Shown here piece after piece: positions 31,764 to 40,284 of a stretch of 64,000 bases of DNA. The stretch's first letter is position 1. Each line of letters opens with the position of its first letter. Location of the stretch: contig NZ_JAGINP010000032.1 in assembly GCF_017876155.1 (NCBI RefSeq), forward strand, positions 29,229-93,228, written 5' to 3'. Position numbers and translations under genes: made by a program. The stretch is from Azospirillum rugosum (GTDB taxonomy: Bacteria > Pseudomonadota > Alphaproteobacteria > Azospirillales > Azospirillaceae). The notes under the pieces are model-generated. The model had not been told where the DNA came from, made no database searches, and was given only the letters and a program-made list of their open reading frames with translations.

Positions 31764-32620
31764 AAGCCGTGATCGCGGCTGTAGCTGTTGCGCGGCGGCG
31801 AGGTCCAGCCCTTGGGCGGGGCCACCGGCTCATACACCTCCACCAGCAGCGGGTAGCAGGCGGCGGTGTCGCTCGAATGCTCCGCGCTGCAATCGCCGCC
31901 GGGGCAGGCGGACAGGGCGCCCAGCAGGTCGATCTCCGCGAAGAATTCCAGGAAGTCGCCGGGCCGCACCGGGCTCGCCTTCATGAAATACTGGCCGGTG
32001 TCGCGGGTGAAGCCCGTGCACATGAAGACGTTCAGCACGTCGTGCACCGCCGGCTCCACCTCCGCCGCCGGGCGCTGCGCGTGACCGGCCAGCGCGCGCG
32101 TCAGGTTGGAGTGGCAGCAGTGATGGTACTCGCCGCCGCTCAGCAGCTTGTGGGTGTAGGGGTCGCAGCGCGTCCCGATGACGTCGTGCACCGACCCGCC
32201 GAATTCGTCGAATCCGTACCAATCCAGCGTGTCCTCGGTGATCGTCGCCATCGGCCGCAGGTACGGCAGGCAGGACCACAGCCGGTCGCCGGTCGACAGG
32301 TGCGTGCCGTGCAGCGCGCGCGTCTTGCCGGAGAAGAAACGCTCGTTCAGATCCCCGGCCGCCCACAGGTTCAGGTCACCGACCTGCGGCCCATCGATGC
32401 TGACGATGCGGAAGAAGCAGCCCGCCGGCACTTCGAACGTGCGTGCGTCGCGGGGCGGCACCACCACCTCCGACACCTTCCGCCAGCCCTGCCGCGCCGC
32501 GCGGTAGGCGGCGAGGTCGGGCGGCGCGAGGCTGTCGACAGGGTAGCAGATCACCGGCCGGACACCGCGGCGCGCGGCGGCGTCCTGCGGTTCGGCGTGT
32601 TCGAATTTGGTCAACTTCAC
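31760..32620 (-). CDS. DUF1989 / urea-carboxylase-associated family protein
   Basis: A 286-residue protein starting at a GTG at 32620 (GGAG nine nt upstream); the frame above that lies inside a repeat. It has the features of the DUF1989 family: TFEVPAGCFFRIVSIDGPQV, VGDLNLWAAGDLNERF, LSTGDRLWSCLPYLRPM, GGEYHHCCHSNLTRAL and the final MKASPVRPGDFLEFFAEIDL. Family members occur with urea or guanidine carboxylase genes and ABC importers of nitrogen compounds; no enzymatic activity is established to my knowledge. Its histidines and cysteines (HHCCH) suggest a metal site. It ends an operon read from 37801 leftward, after the racemase gene. Confidence 0.85.
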   Translation of the reverse strand: MKLTKFEHAEPQDAAARRGVRPVICYPVDSLAPPDLAAYRAARQGWRKVSEVVVPPRDARTFEVPAGCFFRIVSIDGPQVGDLNLWAAGDLNERFFSGKTRALHGTHLSTGDRLWSCLPYLRPMATITEDTLDWYGFDEFGGSVHDVIGTRCDPYTHKLLSGGEYHHCCHSNLTRALAGHAQRPAAEVEPAVHDVLNVFMCTGFTRDTGQYFMKASPVRPGDFLEFFAEIDLLGALSACPGGDCSAEHSSDTAACYPLLVEVYEPVAPPKGWTSPPRNSYSRDHGF

Positions 32621-32644
32621 GAAACGGTCTCCAGACGTCCAAAA

Positions 32645-32789
32645 ATCCCTCTCCCGCCCCGGGAGAGGGAAGGGGCCCACGCATCAGCGTGGGAAGGGTG
32701 AGGGTGTTGCCAAGGATAGTCCATTGATCCTCGCCGGCACCCTCACCCGGCCGCTTCGCGGCCCCCCTCTCCCGGGGCGGGAGAGGGAA
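32645..32789. repeat. GC-rich palindromic repeat (family A) between operon genes
   Basis: CCCTCTCCCGCCCCGGGAGA at the left and CCCTCTCCCGGGGCGGGAGA at the right, with GGTGAGGG and CCCTCACC in between. Same layout as the copy at 16421-16565. Its right part encodes the last residues of the racemase gene, and its left part precedes the DUF1989 start. Confidence 0.88.
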
Positions 32790-33516
32790 CCCCGAACCGC
32801 TCCAAAAGTCCAATATAGGGCTTCGCCCGCGGCGCCTGATACCCCAACACCTTCGACGTGCGCAGGCCGAGCGCGGCCAGACCCTCCACCAGCTTCACGG
32901 CACAGGCCACCCCGTCCACCACCGGCAAGCCGTGCGCGGTGGACAGGCTCGCCGCGAGGTCGGCCATTCCGGCGCAGCCCAGCACGATGGCCTCCGCACG
33001 CTCCTCCCGCTTGGCGGCGTCGATGGCCTCATCGATGCGGCGGCGGGCGTCGCTGGCCGGGTCCTCCAGCGCCAGCACCGGCACCTCGGCCGCGCGGACC
33101 CGCGCGCAGCGGCGGTCCAGCCCATACTTCATCAAGTTATGCTCGATCGCCGGGACGGAGCGGTCGAGCGTCGTCACCACGGTGAAGCGACCGGCGATCA
33201 GGCTCGCCATGTGGAAGGCGGCCTCGCCGATGCCGACCACCGGCGCGCGGGCGAGGCTGCGCGCCGCGTCCAGCCCGGTGTCGTCGAAGCAGGCGATGAT
33301 GTGCCCGTCCACCCCCGTGGCCTCGCCGCGCGCGATCTCCTCCAGCAGGCCGGGGACGGCGAAGGCCTCGTCGTAATAACCCTCGATGGAGGCCGGACCC
33401 ATGGCCGGGTTCACCGCCTCGATCTCCGTACCCGGCCCCGCCACGGCCCGCGCCGCGGCGCCAATGCGCGCGGTCATGCCGGCAGTGGTGTTGGGGTTGA
33501 CGACCAGGATGCGCAT
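32743..33516 (-). CDS. Asp/Glu racemase superfamily protein (hydantoin racemase-like)
   Basis: A 257-residue protein. MRILVVNPNTTAGMT at the start and the two Cys-containing motifs (HIIACFDDTGLD and IVLGCAGMADLA) are diagnostic of HyuE-type hydantoin racemases and related Asp/Glu racemase-fold enzymes, which use paired cysteines for proton transfer. The last 17 residues (VPSPAPGEGGREAAG) are encoded by a repeat element that has extended the frame; ordinary homologues end before this. It overlaps or nearly overlaps the end of the permease gene upstream. With the importer and DUF1989 gene it suggests handling of a chiral cyclic amide or amino acid. Confidence 0.87.
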   Translation of the reverse strand: MRILVVNPNTTAGMTARIGAAARAVAGPGTEIEAVNPAMGPASIEGYYDEAFAVPGLLEEIARGEATGVDGHIIACFDDTGLDAARSLARAPVVGIGEAAFHMASLIAGRFTVVTTLDRSVPAIEHNLMKYGLDRRCARVRAAEVPVLALEDPASDARRRIDEAIDAAKREERAEAIVLGCAGMADLAASLSTAHGLPVVDGVACAVKLVEGLAALGLRTSKVLGYQAPRAKPYIGLLERFGVPSPAPGEGGREAAG

Positions 33517-33536
33517 GGCGCCGCCCTCCCCCGCCA

Positions 33537-34358
33537 TCAGCCCTGGCCGCGCAGGCGGCGCAGCAGGAACACCCCGCCGAGGCCGAGCCCGATCACCAGG
33601 AAGGAGAAGACCGTCGTCAGCGTGCCCAGCGCGTAGAGCACCGGCGTGGTGACGTTGGTGGTCATGCCGTAGATCTCCAGCGGCAGCGTGTTGTCGGACC
33701 CCGCGGTCATCAGGCTGCGCGCGAACTCGTCGTAGCTGAGCGTGAAGCCGAACAGCGCCACGCCGATGATGCTGGGCAGCAGGATCGGCAGCACCACGTG
33801 GCGCACCGTCTGCCAGGGCGTGGCGCCGAGGTCGCGCGCCGCCTCCTCAAAGCTCTTGTCGAAGCGGTTGAAGATGGCGAAGACGATCAGCAGCCCGAAG
33901 GGCAGCGTCCAGGTCAGGTGCGCGCCGAGCGCGGAACTGTACCAGGCCGGCTCCAGTTCCAGGATGGTGAACAGCAGGCCGATGCCCAGGCTGACCAGGA
34001 TGGAGGGAATCACCAGGCTCGACACCGTCAGGTAGAACAACGCCGTGCTGCCGATGAAGCCGCGCCGGAAGGCGAAGCCCGCCGTGACGGAGATCAGCAC
34101 GGTCAGGGACATGACGATAAAACCGAGCGCCAGCGACCGGCGGAAGGAGCCGCCGAAGTCGCCGACCGCCTGTTTCTCGAACAGGTTGGCGAACCAGTGG
34201 GTGGACACGCCGTTCATCGGGAAGGTCAGCCCGCCCTCCGGCCCCTGGAAGGACAGCACGGCGATGGTCACCGTCGGGCCGTAGAGGAACAGCACGAACA
34301 GCGCGAAGAAGGCGCCGAGGATGTAGAAGGACGCGCCGCGTCGTTGCCCGGTCCGCAT
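33537..34358 (-). CDS. ABC transporter permease, PotC-like
   Basis: A 273-residue inner-membrane protein with six hydrophobic segments. The cytoplasmic EAA loop reads EEAARDLGATPWQTVRHVVL (about 171-190), which couples to the ATPase. The sequence closely follows the spermidine/putrescine PotC and related permeases (start: GAFFALFVLFLYGPTVTIAVLSF). The ATG lies two nt after the stop of the other permease gene, so they are translated together. Confidence 0.92.
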   Translation of the reverse strand: MRTGQRRGASFYILGAFFALFVLFLYGPTVTIAVLSFQGPEGGLTFPMNGVSTHWFANLFEKQAVGDFGGSFRRSLALGFIVMSLTVLISVTAGFAFRRGFIGSTALFYLTVSSLVIPSILVSLGIGLLFTILELEPAWYSSALGAHLTWTLPFGLLIVFAIFNRFDKSFEEAARDLGATPWQTVRHVVLPILLPSIIGVALFGFTLSYDEFARSLMTAGSDNTLPLEIYGMTTNVTTPVLYALGTLTTVFSFLVIGLGLGGVFLLRRLRGQG

Positions 34359-34360
34359 GA

Positions 34361-35275
34361 TCACAGCTCCTTCCGGATGTCGACGATGCGCAGCATGGCC
34401 ACGACCATCATCATGACCAGCACGAGCAGCACGACCGCGTTTGCCGCCGCCGCGGGGTAGTGCAGCAGTGAGATCTCGTTGGCGATCATCAGGCCCACCG
34501 ACGCGCTCTGCCCGCCGCTCATCAGACGCACGGTGATGAAGTCGCCCATCACCAGCGTGACCACGAAGATGGAGCCGATGGCGATGCCGGGCTTGGTCAG
34601 CGGCAGGATGACGTTCCACAGGATCTGCTGCCCGTTGGCGCCGGCGTCGCGCGCCGCCTCGATCAACGCACGGTCGATGCGCATCATCGCGTTGAAGATC
34701 GGCACCACCATGAACAGCGTGTAGAGGTGCACGAAGGCCAGCACGACCGAGAAGTCGGAGAAGAGCAGGAACTCCAGCGGGTGGTCCACGACGCCCAAAT
34801 CGATCAGCGCCCGGTTCAGCAGCCCGTTGCGCCCCAGGAACGGGATCCAGGAGATCATGCGGATGATGTTGGAGGTCCAGAAGGGCACCGTGCAGACCAG
34901 GAACAGCACCATCTGCCAAGTGACCGTGCGCACGTGGAAGGCCAGGAAATAGGCCACCGCGAACCCCACCGGCAGCGTGATCGCCCAGGCCAGCGCCGCG
35001 TAGCGCAGCGTGTTCAGGTAGGTCTTCCAGGTGACGGCGGAGCCCAGCAGCTCCTCGTAGTTGGTCAGCACGAAGTCCGGGATGACGCGCACCGCGTCGT
35101 AGTCCCAGAAGCTGACCACGGCGATGGTGACGATGGGCACCACCAGGAAGACCAGCAGGGTCAGCACCAGCGGGGCGGCCTGAAGGTAGGGAGCGATCCG
35201 GAGCCGGCGGCGGCGCACCCCGCCGCGCGCCGCGCGCGCGGTGGTGCCGGTGGGCGGAAGGGCGGTTGCGGACAT
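34361..35275 (-). CDS. ABC transporter permease, PotB-like
   Basis: A 304-residue permease with six hydrophobic segments after an Arg-rich cytoplasmic lead (RGGVRRRRLRIAPYLQAAPL). EAA loop: IEAARDAGANGQQILWNVIL. It pairs with the PotC-like permease that follows directly and with the binding protein and ATPase genes upstream, giving a complete importer of the polyamine/opine/2-aminoethylphosphonate family. A palindromic repeat separates it from the binding-protein gene. Confidence 0.92.
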   Translation of the reverse strand: MSATALPPTGTTARAARGGVRRRRLRIAPYLQAAPLVLTLLVFLVVPIVTIAVVSFWDYDAVRVIPDFVLTNYEELLGSAVTWKTYLNTLRYAALAWAITLPVGFAVAYFLAFHVRTVTWQMVLFLVCTVPFWTSNIIRMISWIPFLGRNGLLNRALIDLGVVDHPLEFLLFSDFSVVLAFVHLYTLFMVVPIFNAMMRIDRALIEAARDAGANGQQILWNVILPLTKPGIAIGSIFVVTLVMGDFITVRLMSGGQSASVGLMIANEISLLHYPAAAANAVVLLVLVMMMVVAMLRIVDIRKEL

Positions 35276-35308
35276 GGCTTCCTGCTGTTGGCTCCGGATT
35301 GGCCTTCT

Positions 35309-35428
35309 AACCCTCTCCCCTCTGGGGAGAGGGTGGCCCGAAGGGCCGGTGAGGGGGTTGCGCGTGGCGGGACGTCCGGCAATAGCGCAACCCCCTCACC
35401 CTAACCCTCTCCCCAGAGGGGAGAGGGA
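35309..35428. repeat. GC-rich palindromic repeat pair (family B) inside the ABC operon
   Basis: CCCTCTCCCCTCTGGGGAGA at the left and CCCTCTCCCCAGAGGGGAGA at the right, with GGTGAGGGGGTTGCGC and GCAACCCCCTCACC as inward halves. It lies between the binding-protein and PotB-like genes and may differentially stabilise the binding-protein part of the mRNA. Confidence 0.9.
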
Positions 35429-35457
35429 ACTTCAAGGCCAGTTGATGCAGGCGTTCC

Positions 35458-36756
35458 TTAGGCGGCGATGAACTCGTTCCACTTGCGGACCATGTAGCGG
35501 TCCTCGTCCATCACGGCGTTCCAGCAGGCGACGCGGCCCATGCGCTCCTGGAAGGAGCCGCCGTCGCGCACCGCGCCGGCCTTTTCCATCACCTTGCCCT
35601 CGGGGCTGAGGATGTCCTTCTGGGCGGGCTTGCCTTCCATCCAGAAGCCCCACTCGTCCTCGCTCATGTGCTGCTTGGCGGTGTCGAGCACGGCGGAATA
35701 GTAGCCCTGGCGGTTCAGGTAGGCGCCGGCCCAGCCCGACAGGTACCAGTTGATGTACTCGTAGGCCGCGTCCAGTTCCAGCCCGGACAGGTGCTTGGCG
35801 AGGCCGAGGCCGCCGCCCCAGGCGCGGTAGCCTTCCTTCAGCGGCTGGTATTTGCAGGCGATGCCCTTGGCGCGCACCGCGGCGACGGCCGGCGACCACA
35901 TGGACTGGATGACCACCTCGCCCGACGCCATCAGGTTCACGCTCTCGTCGAAGGTCTTCCAGAAGGCGCGGAATTGGCCGGCCTTCTTGGCGTCGGTCAG
36001 GACCTTGATGGTCTTGTCGATCTCCTCCTTCGTCATGTTGCCCTTGTCGCCGTACTTCACCTCGCCCATGGCCTCGCAGACCATGGCGGCGTCCATGATG
36101 CCGATGGAGGGGATGTTCAGGATCGACGCCTTGCCCTTGAAGGCCGGGTCGATCAGGTCCTTCCAGCTGGTGATCGGGCGGCCGACGAGGTCCGGGCGGA
36201 TGCCCAGCGTGTCGGCGTTGTAGATGGTCGGGATCAGCGTCATCCACTGCGTCGGCTGCTTGGCGAAGGTCTTGGAGTCCTTGCCTTCCACGAAGCTGAC
36301 GCTGTGCGGCGCGGTGCCCTGGGCGATGGTGCTCTCCGGCGTCAGCTTGCCGCTGACGAAGATCGGGACGATCTTGTCAAAATACTTGATCTTCGTGACG
36401 TCCATCGGCTGCAGCACGCTGGCCGGGAAGATCTTCTTGCAGATCCAGTATTCGATGTCGGCGATGTCGTAGGACTTCGGCTGCGTCACCGCGCGCTGGG
36501 TGACGGCGTCGGAATCCAGCGACGTCATCTGGAGCGTGAAGCCCAGATCCTCCTTCACCTTCTCGGCAAGCGCGTTCAGGTTCGACACGCCGGTGCCGAA
36601 CTGGCGGAGCGTCACGTTCTTGATGTTCTGCGCCCAGATGGTCGGAAAGCCGGTGATCGCCCCGGACCCGATGGCGGCACCAGCCGCGGCGGCCGTTCCC
36701 TTCAGCATCTGGCGGCGGGAGAGTGCGCTGGTCGATCCGGCAATGCTCTTCGTCAT
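35458..36756 (-). CDS. ABC transporter substrate-binding protein, spermidine/putrescine type, Tat-exported
   Basis: A 432-residue periplasmic binding protein with a Tat-like signal (ALSRRQMLKGTAAAAGAAIG). Mature features are of the PotD/PotF cluster D type: LRQFGTGVSNLNALAEKVKE, YDIADIEYWICKKIFPA, WMTLIPTIYNADTLGIRPD, SWKDLIDPAFKGKASIL. The ligand is not evident; the operon partners (hydantoin-racemase-like enzyme, DUF1989) suggest a nitrogen compound other than plain polyamines. The start at 36756 places the Tat motif at residue 14; upstream frame is antisense to the ATPase gene. Confidence 0.92.
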   Translation of the reverse strand: MTKSIAGSTSALSRRQMLKGTAAAAGAAIGSGAITGFPTIWAQNIKNVTLRQFGTGVSNLNALAEKVKEDLGFTLQMTSLDSDAVTQRAVTQPKSYDIADIEYWICKKIFPASVLQPMDVTKIKYFDKIVPIFVSGKLTPESTIAQGTAPHSVSFVEGKDSKTFAKQPTQWMTLIPTIYNADTLGIRPDLVGRPITSWKDLIDPAFKGKASILNIPSIGIMDAAMVCEAMGEVKYGDKGNMTKEEIDKTIKVLTDAKKAGQFRAFWKTFDESVNLMASGEVVIQSMWSPAVAAVRAKGIACKYQPLKEGYRAWGGGLGLAKHLSGLELDAAYEYINWYLSGWAGAYLNRQGYYSAVLDTAKQHMSEDEWGFWMEGKPAQKDILSPEGKVMEKAGAVRDGGSFQERMGRVACWNAVMDEDRYMVRKWNEFIAA

Positions 36757-36796
36757 CAATTCGCTCCGTCGGAAAAGGCTGGAAGGGAAAGGGGAT

Positions 36797-37801
36797 TCAG
36801 GCTTGGAGGCGGTGCACGTCGCCGTCGCGCCACGCCGCGCGGACCCGCGCCCCGACGCCGAGCGGGGCGGCGAAGAAGCGCGCCTCGTCCATGACCACGG
36901 TGAACTCGTCCGCGCCGGGCACGGCAAGGCTGAGCTGCACGGAGGAGCCGTGGTACTCGAACGCGTTCACCGTGCCCTCCACGTGGAAGACGCCATCCGG
37001 CGGCGGGGCGGCGGCGTCGGTCAGCGCGATGCGGTCGGTGCGCAGCGCCACCGGCCCCAGGCCGTCGTGGGTCAGCACGTTGTGCCCGCCGATGAAGCGC
37101 GCCACGAAGGCAGTCCGCGGCGCGTTGTAGAGGTCGCGCGGGGCGGCGGCCTGCTCGATCCGGCCCTCGTTCATGACGACAACGAGGTCGGCGAGCGCCA
37201 TCGCCTCGCTCTGGCTGTGCGTGACGTGGATGAAGGTGATGCCGAGGTCGGTCTGGAGCCGCTTCAACTCCTCCCGCATGCGGTCGCGCAGGAAGGGGTC
37301 GAGCGCCGACAGCGGCTCGTCCAGCAGCAGAACGCCGGGCTCCGTGATCAGCGCGCGGGCCAGCGCCACGCGCTGCTGCTGCCCGCCGGAGAGCTGCGAC
37401 GGCAGTCGCCCGGCGTAGGCACCCATGTGCACCGTCTCCAGCATGGCGCGCGCCCGCTCCCGCCGCTGGGCTTTCGGAACGCCACGCATCTTCAGGCTGA
37501 AGGCGACATTTTCCACGCAGTCCAGGTGCGGGAACAGGGCGTAGCTCTGGAACATCATCGCCGTGCCGCGCTTGGCCGGGGGCACGTCGTTGACCACCGT
37601 GTCGCCGATCAGCACATCGCCGTCGCTGACCTCCTCATGGCCCGCGATCATGCGCAGGGTGGAGGTCTTGCCGCAGCCGCTCGGCCCCAGGAAGCAGCAG
37701 TAGGAGCCGGCGGGGATCCGCAGGTCGATGCGGTTCACGGCCACCGAACGGCCGTAGGACTTGGTCAGGGCGATCAGTTCGACGGCGGCACCCGAGCGCA
37801 T
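36797..37801 (-). CDS. ABC transporter ATP-binding protein, PotA-like
   Basis: A 334-residue ATPase, first gene of the operon. Walker A is GPSGCGKTSTLRM, the Q loop is MMFQSYALFPH, the signature is LSGGQQQRVALAR, Walker B is VLLLDEPLSALD and the switch His is THSQSEAMAL. The C-terminal third (about 235-334) is a TOBE-type regulatory domain as in PotA/MalK. It powers the importer whose permeases and binding protein follow. Its start faces the GntR gene across 277 nt that carry two GntR-type operators. Confidence 0.94.
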   Translation of the reverse strand: MRSGAAVELIALTKSYGRSVAVNRIDLRIPAGSYCCFLGPSGCGKTSTLRMIAGHEEVSDGDVLIGDTVVNDVPPAKRGTAMMFQSYALFPHLDCVENVAFSLKMRGVPKAQRRERARAMLETVHMGAYAGRLPSQLSGGQQQRVALARALITEPGVLLLDEPLSALDPFLRDRMREELKRLQTDLGITFIHVTHSQSEAMALADLVVVMNEGRIEQAAAPRDLYNAPRTAFVARFIGGHNVLTHDGLGPVALRTDRIALTDAAAPPPDGVFHVEGTVNAFEYHGSSVQLSLAVPGADEFTVVMDEARFFAAPLGVGARVRAAWRDGDVHRLQA

Positions 37802-37846
37802 GGCGGCCCCTCTCCCCGTTCGCGCGCCGCGGAGGGGGCGGCGCGG

Positions 37847-37858
37847 ATTGTCGACAAT
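37847..37858. promoter_or_regulatory. FCD-GntR operator 1 upstream of the ABC operon
   Basis: ATTGTCGACAAT, a perfect palindrome fitting the TNGTNNACNA consensus of FadR-subfamily GntR regulators. It lies 46 nt upstream of the ATPase start, where it would overlap the promoter of the leftward operon. Confidence 0.8.
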
Positions 37859-38032
37859 TGGCCCGACCGTCAGCAGGAATTATGCCAGACGCGGTACGGC
37901 GGGAGGCCAAGGCTTGCCGGGGAGTTTCGCGCGTGACTTGCACCTTTTCGCGCCGTACTGGCGCAAAACCAGGCATCAGTGCCGCCGTCAGGGCAGGCAT
38001 TCCGCCCGCGGCGGGAGTGGCGGGGTGCCCGC

Positions 38033-38048
38033 GGATTGTCTACAATCC
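38033..38048. promoter_or_regulatory. FCD-GntR operator 2 upstream of the GntR gene
   Basis: GGATTGTCTACAATCC, arms of seven bases around CT, sharing the ATTGTC-N-ACAAT core with operator 1. It lies 31 nt before the GntR start, suggesting autoregulation. Confidence 0.8.
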
Positions 38049-38078
38049 AGAAAAGAGATTGGATCACCGGAGCAGGCG

Positions 38079-38816
38079 ATGGCGGCCATTGCGGACAAAA
38101 TGGGCGTCGGGAAAACGAGCGGCGCCCAGCGGCACGAGCAGATCGTGCAGAGCATCATGGACGCCATCGCCGACCGCCGCCTGCCCCCCGGCACCAAGCT
38201 GACGGAAGAGCGGCTGGCGCAGATCTTCGGGGTCAGCCGGGCGCGCATCCGCTCCGCCCTGTCGGCGCTGGCCCAGGTCGGCCTCGTCGAGTTGCGGCCG
38301 AACCGCGGCGCCTACGTCGCCCGCCCCTCGGCGGACGAGGCGCGCGAGGTGTTCGAGGCGCGGCGGATCGTGGAGCGCGGGCTGCTGGAACGGCTCACCC
38401 GCAACGGCCCGCTGCCGCCGGGCGCCCTGGCGCGGCTGCGCGCCCATCTGGCGCAGGAACGGGCGGCGGAAGCGGCGAACGACCGCGCCTCGACCATTCG
38501 CCTGTCCGGGGACTTCCACCTGCTGCTCGCCGATCTGGCGGGCAACGGCACGCTGGCCGGCTTCCTGGATTCGTTGGTGCGGCAGTCCTCGCTGGCCATC
38601 GCCGCGCTGGAGGCCCGCCCTGCCACCGACTGCTCCGCCCACGAGCACGAAGCCATCGTGGACGCCCTGGCGACCGCCGACGGCACCGCGGCCAACCGCC
38701 TGATGACCGAGCATCTGGAAGCCATCGAGAACCGCCTCGCCCCCGACGCTAGGGCGCCAGACGTGGATTTGTTCGCGGTGTTTGGTTCTGTCCCTTCTCC
38801 CCTCCGGGGCGCGTAG
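38079..38816 (+). CDS. GntR-family regulator with FCD domain
   Basis: A 245-residue regulator. GntR winged helix at about 18-85 (VQSIMDAIADRRLPPGTKLT, EERLAQIFGVSRARIRSALS, VELRPNRGAYVARP); FCD ligand domain about 90-235, with metal-site residues in FEARRIVERGLLERL, SGDFHLLLADLAGN and HEHEAIVDALATAD. The start at 38079 has CCGGAG upstream. It most likely represses the divergent ABC/racemase/DUF1989 operon and itself through the two ATTGTC-N-ACAAT sites. The last residues (PSPLRGA) run into a repeat that supplies the stop codon. Confidence 0.92.
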   Translation: MAAIADKMGVGKTSGAQRHEQIVQSIMDAIADRRLPPGTKLTEERLAQIFGVSRARIRSALSALAQVGLVELRPNRGAYVARPSADEAREVFEARRIVERGLLERLTRNGPLPPGALARLRAHLAQERAAEAANDRASTIRLSGDFHLLLADLAGNGTLAGFLDSLVRQSSLAIAALEARPATDCSAHEHEAIVDALATADGTAANRLMTEHLEAIENRLAPDARAPDVDLFAVFGSVPSPLRGA

Positions 38817-38999
38817 CCGACGGCCGACGGCCGGACGAGCACCGAAGGTGATCGTAGGCGAAACGGGGTCGCGAGACTTGCGAGCGACCCTGGTTAGGAT
38901 GAGGGGGCGGCCGTGGGCCGGAAACGCACTGCAATGAGGCTGCGTTTCCGCTCTTCGGGCGCCCCCTCACCCTGCCCTCTCCCCGGAGGGGAGAGGGTT
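38791..38999. repeat. Repeat cluster (families B and D) after the GntR gene
   Basis: Family B arms CCCTTCTCCCCTCCGGGG (left) and CCCTCTCCCCGGAGGGGAGA (right) enclose a segment with AGGATGAGGGGGCGGCCG and GCAATGAGGCTGCGTT (38897-38947) that recurs at 63860-63912. Convergent genes end on both sides. Confidence 0.85.
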
Positions 39000-40227
39000 A
39001 TGACTTCTTCGCGAGCGGGCAGCCGCCCTGGTCGAGGGGGCGGAAGGCCTCGGTCGCGGGGATGGTCTTCACCAGCTTGTAGAAGTCCCAGGGACCCTTG
39101 GACTCGTCGGGGGACTTGACTTCGAAGAACAGCATGTCGTGCACCGCGCGCCCGTCGGCGCGGACGGTGCCCTTGCCGAACAGGGGGTCGTCGGTCGGGA
39201 TCTCCTTCATCTTGGCGGCCACGGCCGTTCCGTCCGTCGTGCCGGCGGCCTTCACCGCCTTCAGGTAATGCAGCGCGCCGGCGTAGACGCCGGCCTGGTT
39301 CCCGGTCGGGCGGCGGCCGTTCATCTTGGCGGCGAAGCGGTCGGCGAAGGCGCGCGTCCCGGCGTTCAGGTCCCAGTAGAAGGCCTCGGTCAGGTAGAGG
39401 CCCTGCGCGTCCTTCAGCCCGACGGCGGCGACGTCGCTCAGCTGCATCAGCAGCGCCGCCAGACGCTGCCCGCCGGTGGTGATGCCGAACTCGGTCGCCT
39501 GCTTGACGGAACCGATGGTGTCGCCCACCGCGTTGGCGAGGCCGATGATCTTGGCGCCGCTGCCTTGCGCCTGCAGCAGGTAGGAGGAGAAGTCCGACGC
39601 GTTCGGCGGGTGGCGGACGCTGCCCACGACGTTGCCGCCCAGGCTCTTGACCACGGCGGAGGCGTCGCCCTCCAGCGCGTGGCCGAAGGCGTAGTCGGCG
39701 GTCAGGAAGTACCAGCTCTTGCCGCCGCCCTCCGTCACCGCGCGCGCCGTGCCGTTGGCGAGCGCCCAGGTGTCGTAGGTCCAGTGGATCGTGTTGGGGG
39801 AGCATTTCGGCCCGGTCAGCTCCGTCGTGCCCGGACCGGAGGCGACGAAGACGGCCTTGGAGTTGCGCAGCGCCTCGTTCACCGCCAGCGCGACGGAGGA
39901 GAAGGGCACGTCCAGGATGGCGTTCACCTGCTCCTGGTCCAGCCAGCGCCGCGCGGTCGCGGCGCCGATGTCCGGCTTGTTCTGGTGGTCGGCCTGGATG
40001 ACCTCGATGGTCACGCCGGGCAGCTCCTTGGCGAAATCCTCCGCGGCCAGCTGCGCCGCGACGAGGGAGCCCATGCCGGTCGAATCCGACGCGAAGCCGC
40101 TCATGTCCGTCAGCACGCCCAGCTTGACGCGCTTGCCGGCGATCTCCGCCGACGCGCCGCCCGCCCCGCACAGCAACGCCACCGCACAGGCCGCGCTGGC
40201 CCCCGCCAGAATCCGATGCGCCTTCAT
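38998..40227 (-). CDS. Branched-chain amino-acid-type ABC substrate-binding protein
   Basis: A 409-residue periplasmic binding protein of the Liv type. Signal peptide about 27 residues (ILAGASAACAVALLCGAGGASA). Mature start KRVKLGVLTDMSGFASDSTG, then VEVIQADHQNKPDIGAATAR-like strand and WYFLTADYAFGHALEGDAS, all Leu/Ile/Val-binding family features. Here it accompanies an HMG-CoA reductase gene, 57 nt upstream on the same strand, and no Liv permease or ATPase is near. The ligand may be mevalonate or another acid linked to that enzyme; this is inference from position only. Confidence 0.9.
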   Translation of the reverse strand: MKAHRILAGASAACAVALLCGAGGASAEIAGKRVKLGVLTDMSGFASDSTGMGSLVAAQLAAEDFAKELPGVTIEVIQADHQNKPDIGAATARRWLDQEQVNAILDVPFSSVALAVNEALRNSKAVFVASGPGTTELTGPKCSPNTIHWTYDTWALANGTARAVTEGGGKSWYFLTADYAFGHALEGDASAVVKSLGGNVVGSVRHPPNASDFSSYLLQAQGSGAKIIGLANAVGDTIGSVKQATEFGITTGGQRLAALLMQLSDVAAVGLKDAQGLYLTEAFYWDLNAGTRAFADRFAAKMNGRRPTGNQAGVYAGALHYLKAVKAAGTTDGTAVAAKMKEIPTDDPLFGKGTVRADGRAVHDMLFFEVKSPDESKGPWDFYKLVKTIPATEAFRPLDQGGCPLAKKS

Positions 40228-40284
40228 GTTTCCTCCTTGTCCTTCTTCTTTATCGTCGTGCTTGATCGTCGTGCTTGCGGCGCA

